Assembly (NCBI RefSeq): GCF_011320225.1
Contig: NZ_JAAOEN010000008.1
Location: 1-64,000 of the forward strand
From: Phytoactinopolyspora limicola
GTDB lineage: Bacteria > Actinomycetota > Actinomycetes > Jiangellales > Jiangellaceae
Length of the DNA: 64,000 nucleotides
Direction of reading: 5' to 3'
The notes beneath the pieces are model-generated. The model was not told the origin of the DNA and made no database searches. It saw only the letters and a program-made list of their open reading frames with translations. The position numbers and the translations under genes were made by a program. This document shows, in pieces, positions 49,607-59,582 of this stretch (its first letter is position 1; each line of letters begins with the position of its first letter).

Positions 49607-50435
49607 CCCGCTCGTGCGGCGACGGCGACGTCATCGCCGAGTCGGGTGCGCGGTCCGGCCCGGGCTGATCTGGATCGGGCTCGGTGTCCTGCCCGTCGCC
49701 GTTGCGGCGGGCGCGGATGCCCGACCTGATCGCCGAACCCCAGAACACCAGTGCGGCTAGGCCGAATACCCACCACTGAGCCCAGTAGGAGAGGTTCTGC
49801 CAGGGGTTGACGTGCCGGATGGGGGCCACTTCGTTGATGTCGAGTCTGGCGATCCCCGCAGCGGCCGGTTCCTCAGAGGTCAGCAGCAGATAGCCGTGCA
49901 CTGACGCGGCCGCCGGCACGCCGATGGTCTCGGCGAGGCTCTCCGGGGAGATGTAGGCGAGTTCGTCATCGTCGAGTATTTGGTCATGACGCATCGTGGC
50001 GTGTTCGGGAATCTCGGCGGGCAGCAGGTGGCCGGTCACGGTGACCGGCGGGTCCGGGGGTGGTCCGGCGTCGGCGCGCTCGGCCACCCATCCCTGTACC
50101 ACCGGCAGGATGGTTCCATCGGAGGTCTCCAACGGCATCAGGACGAACCAACCGAGCGCGCCGTTGTGGATCCGGCCGGGCACGAACCGGCGTTGTTCGC
50201 TCAGGTAGGTTCCGGTGGCGACGGCGGCGCGGTCGGCGGCGGCGTCGTCGATGGCCTCGCCGGCGCGGACGAGTTCCTCGACGGCTACCGGTGGCCGATC
50301 GCGATCATCGTGCCTGGTCTGGCTGTCTTGGAAGGCGCCCAACTGCCACCATCCGGCGAACACGCAGAACGCCACGGCCAGCACGAAGAAGGTGTGGATG
50401 GCCAGCCAGCGGGGCGTGAGCAGGAACCGGAACAC
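49572..50435 (-). CDS. SURF1 family protein, second copy
   Basis: The 287-residue protein has the SURF1 topology: VFRFLLTPRWLAIHTFFVLA, GWWQLGAFQDSQTR, a periplasmic core with GWFVLMPLETSDGTILPVVQ and GWVAERAD, and a second helix (YWAQWWVFGLAALVFWGSAI). GTG 50435 matches the family N terminus; GTG 50471 would add 12 residues. It differs greatly from the copy at 38.8 kb, so the two are old paralogues. It overlaps DUF3817 by 35 bp at the 3' end. Confidence 0.88.
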   Translation of the reverse strand: MFRFLLTPRWLAIHTFFVLAVAFCVFAGWWQLGAFQDSQTRHDDRDRPPVAVEELVRAGEAIDDAAADRAAVATGTYLSEQRRFVPGRIHNGALGWFVLMPLETSDGTILPVVQGWVAERADAGPPPDPPVTVTGHLLPAEIPEHATMRHDQILDDDELAYISPESLAETIGVPAAASVHGYLLLTSEEPAAAGIARLDINEVAPIRHVNPWQNLSYWAQWWVFGLAALVFWGSAIRSGIRARRNGDGQDTEPDPDQPGPDRAPDSAMTSPSPHERVSAPEPPRVLS

Positions 50436-50749
50436 GCCTTCCACCGTAGCCGGTGGCGTGGACGGGGCCACCGCAGGCCACCGGCGCCGCGTGATCGGAA
50501 CACTCTCTGTCTACTGTTGTTGATCAATACGAATGTTTTCCCAGAGATTGACAAGCCAGTTGATGATGGTAAAGCCGTGAATGCCGCAAAAGCGGATCAA
50601 ATGCCGCAGGGTGCTGGCATTGCCGCCGACACCTGGGCTGTGCGGTAACGTCATGGGCAGGTTGGGCAAAGCAGAATCGAACCGTGCGAGTAGGCTTCGT
50701 GGGGTCAGGGTGGAATCTCACGTCGAGGTGCCTCAAGGGTGGAACTGCC

Positions 50750-51544
50750 GTGATGGAGATGAGATTGCAGATGTCTCGACCGCACCCGTTGACGGCGATG
50801 AAGGAGCGGGAGTGGTCGCAGGCTTGGGACGAACAACAGCGCATCGTCGATGAGCAGCTGAAGTCACAGCGTGGTAGCTGGCTGCCCAATGTCGTCGAAC
50901 GACGCCGCTGGGGTGCGCTGCGGTGGACCTCTGGTCGCCCGGGCCATGCGGCCAACTCCGGCCGTGCCGTCGCCGAGACGTTCGTGGTTATACGTCCGGA
51001 CCTTCATGACGACGAGTCGGCCGAGCGTGTCGTCGAAGCCTTGGAGGATCCCGCGCCGACGTTTCGGATCCTCGGCTTCGGGCTGCACCGTCATCACCTG
51101 ATCGGGGTGGGGGCCGGTGCGGCAGCGGTTGCGGTGCTCGCCGGTGTGGTCGCCGCCGTGGCTGGCCTTGGCGCTATCGGCCTCGTGCTGGGGGTGCTCG
51201 TCGGAGCGTTGGCCGGTGGAGGCGGTGGTGCCTTCGCCGCGCAGGCCTACATGGAGCGACAACGAGCCGCTGTGCTCGGCGACGAAGACCTCGCCAGGCT
51301 GGTGCTGGGCCGGTACGCGTCGAAATCGTGGACCCGTCTCGTGGAAGCCGCCTCCGCACTGGAGGCCGCACTGCCGCGGGACAGGGGTGTCCGCCTCGAC
51401 GACCCCGACACCCAGACGGTGGAGGCCATCCACATCGCCATGTGGGAGGCATCAGGCTTGCTGCTCGGATCATCGGACCACACCGGCGTCGACGTCCTCG
51501 CCGAAGGGGTGGAACGGCTAGAGCGCGCACACCGGGGGCCGTGA
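50750..51544 (+). CDS. Unknown protein with a glycine-rich double membrane hairpin
   Basis: This 264-residue protein has a soluble N-terminal region, then two adjacent hydrophobic segments (LIGVGAGAAAVAVLAGVVAA, AIGLVLGVLVGALAGGGGG) rich in Gly/Ala zippers. A helical C-terminal region follows. I do not recognise the family. The zipper resembles glycine-zipper membrane proteins. AAGGGTGG precedes GTG 50750, with ATG 50753 as an alternative; a GTG at 50684 is less likely. The 212-bp region upstream is distinctly AT-richer than the neighbourhood. Confidence 0.7.
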   Translation: MMEMRLQMSRPHPLTAMKEREWSQAWDEQQRIVDEQLKSQRGSWLPNVVERRRWGALRWTSGRPGHAANSGRAVAETFVVIRPDLHDDESAERVVEALEDPAPTFRILGFGLHRHHLIGVGAGAAAVAVLAGVVAAVAGLGAIGLVLGVLVGALAGGGGGAFAAQAYMERQRAAVLGDEDLARLVLGRYASKSWTRLVEAASALEAALPRDRGVRLDDPDTQTVEAIHIAMWEASGLLLGSSDHTGVDVLAEGVERLERAHRGP

Positions 51545-51568
51545 CGGTAGAGCGGTCAGGTCGCTGCG

Positions 51569-53122
51569 CTACCCGGGGCCGGCAGGCAGATGCAGGCCGA
51601 GCACGGTGTTGATGGTGTCCGCCTCGGCCACCGGCTTGTCCGGGCGGTGGCGCACCACGCGGGCGAAGCGCAGCGCCACGCCGGCGGGGTAACGCGGCGA
51701 GGTCTGCACTCCGTCGAAAGCGATCTCGGCCAGCAGCTCCGGGCGGACGTGGACCACCCATTGGTTGGTGGCGCCGTCGGCCAGCCTCAGCAGCTGCTCG
51801 GTCTGCCACGTCAGCATCTGGTCGGTGAGGCCCTTGAATGTTTTGCCGAGCATGACGAAACCATCGGCCGGGCCGAATCGTCCTTCCGGGTCGCGGGCCC
51901 CGAGATGCAGATTGGACAGCCACCCCTGCCGTCGGCCGCTGCCCCACTCGGCGGCTAGGACAACGAGGTCGAGAGTGTGTCGCGGCTTAACCTTCAGCCA
52001 GCTCGCGCCGCGCCGGCCGGCCTCGTACGGGGCCTCCAGAGATTTCGCGACCACGCCCTCGTGGCCCTGCCGCACCGCCTCGGCGTAGAACGCCTCAGCC
52101 TCGGCCAGCTCCGAGGTGACCAGCCTCGGGACCCGTAACGCGGCGGGAACGACGTTGTCGAGGGCCGCCCAGCGCCGCGAGGCAGGCTCGCCAGGGAGGT
52201 CGGCACCGTCCAGATGTAGACAGTCGAACAAGAACACCGACAGCGGAGTCTGGGCTCGCGCGTGGTCGACGTCGGTGCGATGCCCGATCCGTGCCGCCGT
52301 CCGCTGGAACGGCAGCGGACGGCCGCCGTCATCGACGGCGATCGCCTCGCCGTCGAACACCGCGGCCGCGACCGGTAGCTCCAGCGTGGCTTCCACCAGC
52401 TCGGGCACCCGGGCGGTGATGTCGTCGAGAGTGCGGGTGAACACGGCGACATCACCGCCGTCGCGGTGGATCTGAACGCGCACACCGTCGAGCTTCCACT
52501 CGACCCCGGCCGTGCCGAGCCTGGTCATTGCCTCCGGGAGGTCGCTGGACGGCGAGGCGAGCATAGGTTTGATCGGTGACCCGACAGCCAGCCTGAAGCG
52601 GTCCAGGCCAGCCTGGCCGTCGGCGAGGGCGGCGGCCGCCACTGGCACGAGTGCACCGGCAACCATCACCGCGCGCCGAACATCCGTCGCGGATAACCCG
52701 GCGGCGGCGGCCACAGCGTCGGTGAGCACGCCGTCCAGTGCACCTTGCCGCACTTCACCGGTGACCAGGCCGGCGAGGAGCCGCTGTTCGGCCGGGGTGG
52801 AACGGGTGAGCATCGCGTGCAGCGCCGACCGTTTAGCCGTGGTGGATCCCGGACCGGACAACTCGGAGATCCGGCTGAACTCGGCGTCCACCTCGTGCAA
52901 TGTGAGTTCGGGATGGTCGGCTGGTGCAGGCATCGAGCGGACCGCGGCGTAGCCGAGGCCGGTCCGGCGCTGGCGCAGCTCGCCGGCGAGATAGCTGGCG
53001 GCGATCTCCGCCTCGCTGGGTGTCGCCTGGCGCAGACAGTCAGCCAACAGCTGGATCTTGGCGAGCCTGCCGCTGGTGGCTGCGACGGCACGGGACGTCT
53101 CGGCCACGTCGAACAACCGCAT
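51569..53122 (-). CDS. ATP-dependent DNA ligase
   Basis: The adenylation motif EWKLDGVRVQIHR (catalytic Lys about residue 210) identifies a DNA ligase. VFDGEAIAVDD, FLFDCLHLDG and SWLKVKPRHTLDLVVL are further nucleotidyltransferase motifs, and the C-terminal OB region carries FKGLTDQMLTWQTEQLL. The N-terminal helical domain is long, so this is the LigB type of mycobacteria rather than a Ku-linked LigD. From ATG 53122 the protein has 517 residues; an upstream frame start at 53152 is less likely. It is not next to NHEJ genes. Confidence 0.93.
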   Translation of the reverse strand: MRLFDVAETSRAVAATSGRLAKIQLLADCLRQATPSEAEIAASYLAGELRQRRTGLGYAAVRSMPAPADHPELTLHEVDAEFSRISELSGPGSTTAKRSALHAMLTRSTPAEQRLLAGLVTGEVRQGALDGVLTDAVAAAAGLSATDVRRAVMVAGALVPVAAAALADGQAGLDRFRLAVGSPIKPMLASPSSDLPEAMTRLGTAGVEWKLDGVRVQIHRDGGDVAVFTRTLDDITARVPELVEATLELPVAAAVFDGEAIAVDDGGRPLPFQRTAARIGHRTDVDHARAQTPLSVFLFDCLHLDGADLPGEPASRRWAALDNVVPAALRVPRLVTSELAEAEAFYAEAVRQGHEGVVAKSLEAPYEAGRRGASWLKVKPRHTLDLVVLAAEWGSGRRQGWLSNLHLGARDPEGRFGPADGFVMLGKTFKGLTDQMLTWQTEQLLRLADGATNQWVVHVRPELLAEIAFDGVQTSPRYPAGVALRFARVVRHRPDKPVAEADTINTVLGLHLPAGPG

Positions 53123-53154
53123 GTGTCCAAGTGTGCCTGCCCCCACCGACAACG

Positions 53155-54612
53155 TCAGGTGGACTGAGCGTCGCTGCCGAGCGTCAGCTCGACGGTGCCC
53201 TCGTCACCGTCGCGTTCGTAGGTGAGGGTGACCTCGTCGCCGGGCCGGTACGAACGAGCCGCGGCGATCAGCGTGATGTGGTCCTGCACCGGTCGGTCGT
53301 TGATCTTGGTGATGAGATCGCCGTCCTGCAAGCCCGCCTCGGCAGCGCTGCCGCCCGATTCGACCCGCCCGATCAACGCCCCCGGACGACCGTCTTGCGG
53401 CGTGCCTACCTCGACTCCGATCCGCGCGTGGGTGGCGGTCCCGGTCTCGATCAGCTCTTCGGCGATCGGCCGGGCCTGGTCGATGGGGATGGAGAAGCCC
53501 AGGCCGATGGATCCAGCCTCCATGCCGGTGGTAGCGATCGCGCTGTTGATGCCGATGACCTCGCCGGCCATGTTGACCAGTGCACCACCGGAGTTCCCGC
53601 GGTTGATCGGGGCGTCGGTCTGGATCGCGTCGATGACGGTAGCGGCGTCGCGCTGATCGCCCACCGCGACCGGACGCTGCAACGCGGAGATGATCCCGCT
53701 GGTGACGGTGCCGTCGAGGCCGAGCGGAGAACCAATCGCCACCACCTGTTCACCGACGGACAACTCGCCAGAGCTACCCAGCTGGGCCGGAGTCAGCTCG
53801 TCGACGTCGGACACCCGGATGACGGCGAGATCGGTCAGCGGATCGGTCCCCACCACCTCGGCGTCGGCCGTGGTGCCGTCGGAGAACGTCACCCGAAGCT
53901 GGCCGTTCGCTCCGCCCGCGCGGGCGACGTGGTCGTTGGTGAGGATTTCGCCGTCGGAGGAGATCACGACACCGCTGCCGGTGCCGCCCTCACCCCCGAA
54001 CTCGCCGCTGATCGTGATGGAGACGACACTGGGCAACACCTGATCGGCGACGCTCTCCACGCTGCCCAGCGAGACCGCCGGCTGCCGTTCGCCGTTGTCG
54101 GCTGAGCTGTTGCTGCCCACGACATTGCCCTGGGCCGGCTCGTCCGAGGAGTCGGTGAGCCAGGTGGCCACCGCCGCGCCGGAGCCGCCACCCACTAGCG
54201 CCCCGACGACCAGCCCGGTAACGAGCAGCCGTCCCCGGCCTCGGTGAGGTGTGGTCGACGACACCTCGGGTGCCGACAACACGGCCGTAGCGGATCGTCC
54301 TTCGTTGTCAGCGGGGCCGCCGGCCGGACCGTACCCGGCTAGACCCGGACCGGTCGCGGCTGCGCCGGCCGCTGGGCTGCCCTGCCACGGATGGGTTGCA
54401 CTGGCTGGGCCGGCCGCACTGGCTGGGCCGGCTGGGCTTGGGTGGCCAGGCGGCCTGGACCAGCCGGCGGTACCTTGCCGGGGTGGGGGCGGCGGGGTGC
54501 CCGGCCCACTCTGGTCGGTGGGCTCGGCCGGCTCGGCCGGCTCGGCCGGCTCGGTCGGCTGGGACGGCTCGGTGGGAGGTGGGCTGCCGTGGAGGTTCTC
54601 GCTCATACCCAT
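53155..54612 (-). CDS. HtrA/DegP-type serine protease (PepD-like)
   Basis: A membrane-anchored trypsin-like protease with a PDZ domain. The proline-rich cytoplasmic N terminus (about 1-130) is followed by one membrane helix (GRLLVTGLVVGALVGGGSGA). The catalytic triad motifs are LTNDHVARAGG (His), DPLTDLAVIRV (Asp) and INRGNSGGALVNMAG (Ser). The PDZ domain covers about residues 395-485. ATG 54612 has AGGGAA upstream. Directly upstream on the same strand lie a sensor kinase and response regulator in the order mprA-mprB-pepD, as in mycobacteria, so envelope-stress quality control is likely. Confidence 0.94.
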   Translation of the reverse strand: MGMSENLHGSPPPTEPSQPTEPAEPAEPAEPTDQSGPGTPPPPPRQGTAGWSRPPGHPSPAGPASAAGPASATHPWQGSPAAGAAATGPGLAGYGPAGGPADNEGRSATAVLSAPEVSSTTPHRGRGRLLVTGLVVGALVGGGSGAAVATWLTDSSDEPAQGNVVGSNSSADNGERQPAVSLGSVESVADQVLPSVVSITISGEFGGEGGTGSGVVISSDGEILTNDHVARAGGANGQLRVTFSDGTTADAEVVGTDPLTDLAVIRVSDVDELTPAQLGSSGELSVGEQVVAIGSPLGLDGTVTSGIISALQRPVAVGDQRDAATVIDAIQTDAPINRGNSGGALVNMAGEVIGINSAIATTGMEAGSIGLGFSIPIDQARPIAEELIETGTATHARIGVEVGTPQDGRPGALIGRVESGGSAAEAGLQDGDLITKINDRPVQDHITLIAAARSYRPGDEVTLTYERDGDEGTVELTLGSDAQST

Positions 54613-54646
54613 ACGGTTCCCTGTCACTCTGAGAACATCCTGAGAT

Positions 54647-56224
54647 TCACGCTAATGATTCTGAAGAAGCGGCCGGTATCCGCAGCGTGAGCCGGGCGCC
54701 ACCGGAAGGTGCGCGGTCGGCGTCCACTCGACCGCCGTGTCGTTCGGCGGTGGTCCGGACGATGGCCAGCCCCAGACCAGAGCCGGGTCGGCCGCGTGCT
54801 TCCGACGACCGGTAGAAGCGCTCGAATACGTGGGGGAGGTCCTCGTCGGCGATGCCCGGTCCTTCGTCGCTGACCTGGAGCACACCTTGGCGCAACGTGA
54901 CACTCACCGTGCCACCGGGCGGGCTGTACTTGGCGGCGTTGTCCAGCAGGTTGGTCACTGCCCGGCCGAGTAGCTGGGCTTCACCGAGCACCGGCCACGA
55001 CGACAGGTCCGCGTCGAACGTCAGGCCCGGCGCGCGGCGTCGGACCCGGCCCAGGGCATCCCGGACGACGTCGGCGAGGTCGATCTGTTGCTGCGCGGCG
55101 GTTGGTGCGTCGTCGCGGGACAGCTCGACGAGGTCACCCATGAGTTGGGACAGCTCCTCGATCTGGGCGCGCACGTCGGTGATCAGCTGGGCCCGCTCGT
55201 CCGGTGGCAGGCCACCTTGGCGATCACTTTGGGCGAGGAGGTCGAGATTGGTACGCATGCTGGTCAGGGGGGTGCGCAGTTCATGTCCGGCGTCGGCGAC
55301 GAGGCGGGTCTGGCGGGAACGTGCGTCGTCGAGCGCTGCGAGCATCGCGTTGAACGCATGTGCTAGCCGGGCGAGTTCGTCGTCACCTTCGACCTCGATC
55401 GGGTCCAACCGCTGGGTGGCGGCGACGTGTTCGGCCGCCTCGGTGAGCCGCCGGACCGGTCGCAGGCCGGCCTGAGCGACGGACACACCCGCCCACGTCG
55501 CGATGGCGATCCCGAGACCGCCCACGACGAACGACACCAGCCGCATCCGTTCCAGGATCCGTTCGGTCTGCTGGGTGGACTGGGCCAGCACGAGCGCGAG
55601 TTGTGGCCCGGCCGGTACCGCGACCACTCGGTGCGGCTCGCCGTCGACGGCGGCGGTGCGGAGGCTGTACTGCTCCACCCCCTGGGCCACGGCCAGCTCG
55701 GGTTCACCCACGGGTGGTGGGGTCTGCTCACCTTGGGGGACCCACGCGGTGCTCTGCTGGCCGTCGACGTGCACGATGGCGATGCGCATGTCGGCGGCGA
55801 GGAACGCCTCGGCCGGTAGCCGGTCGAGGGTGAAGCGGTCGCCGAGCGGTGAGGTGACGACGTCGTGGGCCCGTTCCAGTAGTGTCTCGTCGACGGTACG
55901 GGTCAGTTGCGACGAGACGGTGAGGTAGGCCGCCAGCGCGGTGAGCGCGACGGCCATACCCACGGTCAGCGCCACGAGTGCTCCGACTCTGGTCCGTAGC
56001 GAGAGCCGGCGCAGCAGCCGGCCGGACTCGGGTGTGGGGGCCGCACGGTCCGCACCGTCCGTGCGAGACCGATCTTTACCTGGGGGGTCGCCGTCCCGCG
56101 GGCTGCCGGGTGATGTCGGCCGGCGGTGGTGAACGGTGCGTCCCGGCGGGGGTGGTGGTGGCCCGGTGGGTGGCACCCTGGCCGCTGCCGAGCGAGCCGG
56201 GGGAGGCGGCGGCGGGTCGGTCAC
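54647..56224 (-). CDS. Membrane sensor histidine kinase (MprB-like)
   Basis: The 525-residue kinase has a proline-rich N terminus, two membrane segments ([21 protein letters not shown] and [19 protein letters not shown]) flanking an extracytoplasmic sensor of about 120 residues, and a HAMP domain. The His phosphorylation motif is [16 protein letters not shown], and the ATPase region has [15 protein letters not shown] and [18 protein letters not shown]. It overlaps the response regulator by 4 bp. The arrangement with the HtrA protease 34 bp downstream matches the MprAB-PepD envelope stress system. Confidence 0.94.
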   Translation of the reverse strand: MTDPPPPPPARSAAARVPPTGPPPPPPGRTVHHRRPTSPGSPRDGDPPGKDRSRTDGADRAAPTPESGRLLRRLSLRTRVGALVALTVGMAVALTALAAYLTVSSQLTRTVDETLLERAHDVVTSPLGDRFTLDRLPAEAFLAADMRIAIVHVDGQQSTAWVPQGEQTPPPVGEPELAVAQGVEQYSLRTAAVDGEPHRVVAVPAGPQLALVLAQSTQQTERILERMRLVSFVVGGLGIAIATWAGVSVAQAGLRPVRRLTEAAEHVAATQRLDPIEVEGDDELARLAHAFNAMLAALDDARSRQTRLVADAGHELRTPLTSMRTNLDLLAQSDRQGGLPPDERAQLITDVRAQIEELSQLMGDLVELSRDDAPTAAQQQIDLADVVRDALGRVRRRAPGLTFDADLSSWPVLGEAQLLGRAVTNLLDNAAKYSPPGGTVSVTLRQGVLQVSDEGPGIADEDLPHVFERFYRSSEARGRPGSGLGLAIVRTTAERHGGRVDADRAPSGGARLTLRIPAASSESLA

Positions 56225-56907
56225 GGTGGATCCTCCCGGGCGACGTACCCGACGCCGCGGACGGTGTGGATGAGCCGAGACTCACCTTCGGCTTCGGTTT
56301 TGCGGCGCAGGTAGCCGACGTACACCTCGAGCGAGTTGGCCGTCGTCGGGAAGTCGTAACCCCATACCTCTTCGAGGATGCGCTCGCGAGTCAGCACCTG
56401 GCGCGGATTGCTGACCAAAAGCTCGAGTAGGGAGAACTCGGTACGCGTCAAGCGCAGCTGGCGGACGCCTCGGCGGACCTCACGGGTGGCGGGGTCGAGT
56501 GTGAGGTCACCCAGCCGCAGTGGACCGGCCTGAGGATCGTCGGCGTGGGTGGAGCGGCGCAGCAGCGCACGCAGGCGGGCCAGGAGCTCCTCCAGGGCAA
56601 ACGGTTTAGGCAGGTAATCGTCGGCGCCGGCATCGAGGCCGGAGACCCGGTCGGAGACGTCGTCGCGGGCGGTCAGCATGAGGATCGGCACGTCGTTGCC
56701 GGATGCGCGTAACGCGCGGCAGGTGGCCAGGCCGTCGAGACGAGGCATCATGACGTCCAGGACGACGGCGTCGGGTTGGTCTGAGCTGATCTGGCGCAGA
56801 GCGTCTTCGCCGTTCTCGGCAAGCCGAACCTGGTAACCGTTGAACGCCAGCGACCTGCGCAGCGACTCTCGCACGGCGGGTTCGTCGTCGACGACGAGTA
56901 TGTCCAT
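56221..56907 (-). CDS. OmpR/PhoB-family response regulator (MprA-like)
   Basis: The 228-residue regulator starts [20 protein letters not shown]. The receiver domain has the acidic pocket VVDDEP, the phosphoacceptor Asp in [13 protein letters not shown] and the conserved Lys in YLPKPFAL. The C-terminal winged helix has [20 protein letters not shown] and [18 protein letters not shown] 56907 is the family start; an upstream extension to 56979 is not conserved. Its 4-bp overlap with the kinase gene means coupled expression. The 81-bp gap before it holds the operon promoter. Confidence 0.95.
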   Translation of the reverse strand: MDILVVDDEPAVRESLRRSLAFNGYQVRLAENGEDALRQISSDQPDAVVLDVMMPRLDGLATCRALRASGNDVPILMLTARDDVSDRVSGLDAGADDYLPKPFALEELLARLRALLRRSTHADDPQAGPLRLGDLTLDPATREVRRGVRQLRLTRTEFSLLELLVSNPRQVLTRERILEEVWGYDFPTTANSLEVYVGYLRRKTEAEGESRLIHTVRGVGYVAREDPP

Positions 56908-56988
56908 GGCACTCAGTGTGCCTCGCCGACGTGAGAAACGGCTGAGAGTCCGCCCGACCCGCCCATCCCTTCCGTTCATGGCGGCGAT

Positions 56989-58347
56989 TCATGGCGGAGA
57001 TGGGGCGAGATCGGCGTCGTCCACGGCGAAAGTGCGGACCGGACCGGGGGGTGTGTCGGCCGTCTCGAACCGCACCGTGACCCGGCCCCGCCCGCTGCCC
57101 CAGACCCAGCCGGCGCCGTGCTGGGTGTGGACGACGTCCATGCCGGGCACCCACCGTTGATCCGTGTGAACCGCGGCGTCGAGCTGGCGGTCGAGTTCGG
57201 GATCCGGTGGGGCGGGCTCCCGGGTATCGGTCGCGGCGGCGAACAGGTCGTCCTGAACCCAGTCGGACAGGCCCGAGACGCCCACGCCGAGCAACCGGAC
57301 GCCATTGGTGGCGTCGATCTCGTCCAGCAACCGCAGCGCCAGCCTGGTCACCGCCCGGGAATCGTCGGTGGGGCCGGGCAAGGTAGCTGACCGCGACAGG
57401 GTGGTGAAGTCGTGCAGGCGCACCTTCAGGGTGATGGTACGGCCGGAGTGACCGGCGCTGACCATCCGGTCCGTCACCTTCTCGGACATCCTGGTGACCA
57501 GGGCGGACAGTAACGCGCGGTCGGTAACGTCATGGTCGAACGTGTCTTCGACGCTGATGGATTTCGAGGCCCGCTCGGAGCTGACCGGGCGTGGGTCATG
57601 TGCTCGGGCGAGTTGGTGGAGCGAACGGCCATGGGCGTCGCCGAGGAGGTCGACGAGGTCGGGTTCGGCGATCAGGGCGAGGTCACCGACGGTTTTCACC
57701 CCGAGGCGGGCCAACCGGGCGGCCGTGGCCGGCCCCACACCGGGCAGTACTCGGATCGGCAGCGGGTGCAGGATATCGAGTTCTGTGCCGGGCTCGACGA
57801 CGACGAGTCCGTCGGGTTTGGCCTCCTCGGAGGCGATCTTGGCGAGGGTTTTGGAGGTGGCCGCGCCGACGCTGGCGGTGATCCCGGTGGCGTCGTGGAT
57901 TGCTTCACGTAGCCGCTCGCCCAGCTGCCGCACACCGTCGACGGATAGGTCGTGGCCGGCGTCGACGTCGAGGTCGACGAAAGCCTCGTCGAGGGAAAGC
58001 GGCTCCACCAGCGGCGACAACGCCCGTAACCGGTCCATGACGATGCCGCTCACGGCTCGGTAAGCCCCGAACCGGCCACCGAGGAAGGCGGCGTTCGGGC
58101 AGCGGGCGCGGGCTTCGGACATCGGCATAGCCGAGCGCACGCCGAACGGGCGCGCCTCATACGACGCGGTCGACACCACCCCGCGCGGCCCGAGTCCGCC
58201 GACGATCACCGGCCGCCCCCGCAACGATGGCTTGTCGCGCTGTTCGACCGCGGCGAAGAACGCGTCCACGTCGAGATGGAGCACGCTCGCGGTGGCCCGG
58301 ATCCGGGCACCATTCTCCCGGCCGGGAGGGCTGTTCACACCGGCCAC
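56989..58347 (-). CDS. dinB: DNA polymerase IV (Y family)
   Basis: An error-prone translesion polymerase. The catalytic motifs LHLDVDAFFAAVEQRDKP (about residue 23) and LSLDEAFVDLDVDAG (acidic pair near residue 118) are intact. The thumb region has GVGPATAARLARLGVKTVGD, and the little-finger domain follows. The 452-residue length is longer than the typical 350-400, owing to a C-terminal extension with QHGAGWVWGSGRGRVTVRFE, a motif also seen in actinobacterial DinB2/3 proteins. It is divergent from the universal stress gene. Damage-inducible expression is inferred from the family; no SOS box was identified. Confidence 0.95.
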   Translation of the reverse strand: MAGVNSPPGRENGARIRATASVLHLDVDAFFAAVEQRDKPSLRGRPVIVGGLGPRGVVSTASYEARPFGVRSAMPMSEARARCPNAAFLGGRFGAYRAVSGIVMDRLRALSPLVEPLSLDEAFVDLDVDAGHDLSVDGVRQLGERLREAIHDATGITASVGAATSKTLAKIASEEAKPDGLVVVEPGTELDILHPLPIRVLPGVGPATAARLARLGVKTVGDLALIAEPDLVDLLGDAHGRSLHQLARAHDPRPVSSERASKSISVEDTFDHDVTDRALLSALVTRMSEKVTDRMVSAGHSGRTITLKVRLHDFTTLSRSATLPGPTDDSRAVTRLALRLLDEIDATNGVRLLGVGVSGLSDWVQDDLFAAATDTREPAPPDPELDRQLDAAVHTDQRWVPGMDVVHTQHGAGWVWGSGRGRVTVRFETADTPPGPVRTFAVDDADLAPSPP

Positions 58348-58502
58348 CGCGTCGCCTCCACGCCCTGAATGGTGCCATGGCCCGGGGACATGGTGCGGCG
58401 CTCCGGCCCGGCGCGCTAGTGTCCCGTTAGCGGAATGGGGCCACGGTGCTTCGTGCGGGTGGTGTTAGAACGTCAGTGTCGACCAGAGGAGGGCGAGAGG
58501 CG

Positions 58503-58934
58503 ATGACGGCGATCGTGGTGGGGTATGTCCCCAAGCCGGAGGGCCGGGCCGCGCTGCGCCGGGCCGCCGAAGAGGCCAAATTGCGCGGTGCGCGGCTGGT
58601 CGTGATCAACTCCGAGCGGGGCGGGCGCAGCTTCGACGCCGACGACGCCCAGGAGCACGAGGCTGAACTCGACGCGGTGCGTGCGCAGCTGGCCGAGGCC
58701 GGTATCGAAGCCGAGGTGCGCCAACTCGTGCGTGGCATGGAGGTCGCCGACGACCTCATCGCCGTCGCCAAGGAGTCAGCCGCGGACTTCATCGTCATCG
58801 GGCTGCGCCGGCGCAGCCCGGTGGGTAAGTTGATCCTGGGCAGCAACGCGCAGCGCATCCTGCTTGACGCGCCGTGTCCGGTCCTCGCCGTCAAAGCCGA
58901 CGACGGTGCCGACGAGGCAGAGGACACACCGTGA
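58503..58934 (+). CDS. Universal stress protein (UspA family)
   Basis: A 143-residue protein of the ATP-binding Usp subgroup. MTAIVVGYVPKPEGRAALRR leads the fold. The nucleotide motif Gly-x2-Gly-x9-Gly-Ser is visible as GLRRRSPVGKLILGSNAQRI, followed by LLDAPCPVLAVK. ATG 58503 follows GGAGGG. It overlaps the HhH-GPD gene by 1-4 bp, suggesting translational coupling of a stress protein with a DNA repair enzyme. Confidence 0.93.
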   Translation: MTAIVVGYVPKPEGRAALRRAAEEAKLRGARLVVINSERGGRSFDADDAQEHEAELDAVRAQLAEAGIEAEVRQLVRGMEVADDLIAVAKESAADFIVIGLRRRSPVGKLILGSNAQRILLDAPCPVLAVKADDGADEAEDTP

Positions 58935-59518
58935 TGGTCGAGCTCCACTTGGCTGGCGATCCGGCCGCCGACGAACTCCTCGGCCGCGACCCGTTCGCTT
59001 TGATGGTCGGCATGTTGTTGGACCAGCAGATCCCTATGGAATGGGCGTTTACCGGCCCGGCCACCATCGCCGCCCGGCTGGGCGTCACCCACCTTGATCC
59101 GGCGGCCATCGCCCACCACGATCCCGAGCAGTTCGCGGCCCTCATGGCCCAGAAGCCGGCCGTGCACCGATACCCGGGCTCGATGGCCAAGCGGGTGCAG
59201 GCGCTGGCCGCGTACGTCGTCGAACACTGGGGTGGCGACGCCGGCGCGATCTGGCAGGACGTCAGCACCGGTCGGGAGTTGTTCACTCGGTTCAAGGCCC
59301 TGCCGGGGTACGGTGAACAGAAGGCACGTATTCTCGTCGCTCTCCTCGGTAAGCAGTGTGGTGTCCAGCCTGACGGTTGGCGGGAGGCGGCCGGGCCATA
59401 CGGCGAGGAGGGTGCCAGGCGGTCCATCGCCGACGTCGTCGACACGGAGTCGCTGGCCGAGGTGCGCGCGTTCAAGAAGGAAGCCAAACGCCGCGCGGCC
59501 GGCGCCACCAGCACGTGA
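58934..59518 (+). CDS. HhH-GPD base-excision DNA repair protein
   Basis: A 194-residue member of the helix-hairpin-helix glycosylase superfamily of the small actinobacterial type. LMVGMLLDQQIPMEWAF is the conserved helical entry, and FKALPGYGEQKARILVALLG is the HhH motif with the GPD-like region. The catalytic Asp expected shortly after the HhH is not clear, so activity is uncertain. ATG 58934 overlaps the usp stop (TGATG); a GTG at 58931 is also possible. Confidence 0.9.
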   Translation: MVELHLAGDPAADELLGRDPFALMVGMLLDQQIPMEWAFTGPATIAARLGVTHLDPAAIAHHDPEQFAALMAQKPAVHRYPGSMAKRVQALAAYVVEHWGGDAGAIWQDVSTGRELFTRFKALPGYGEQKARILVALLGKQCGVQPDGWREAAGPYGEEGARRSIADVVDTESLAEVRAFKKEAKRRAAGATST

Positions 59519-59582
59519 CACCGGCCGTCCGACCCGACCCGACCGCTACCGGTGGGGGCGCTCGACATGAGGGGGGTTAACC

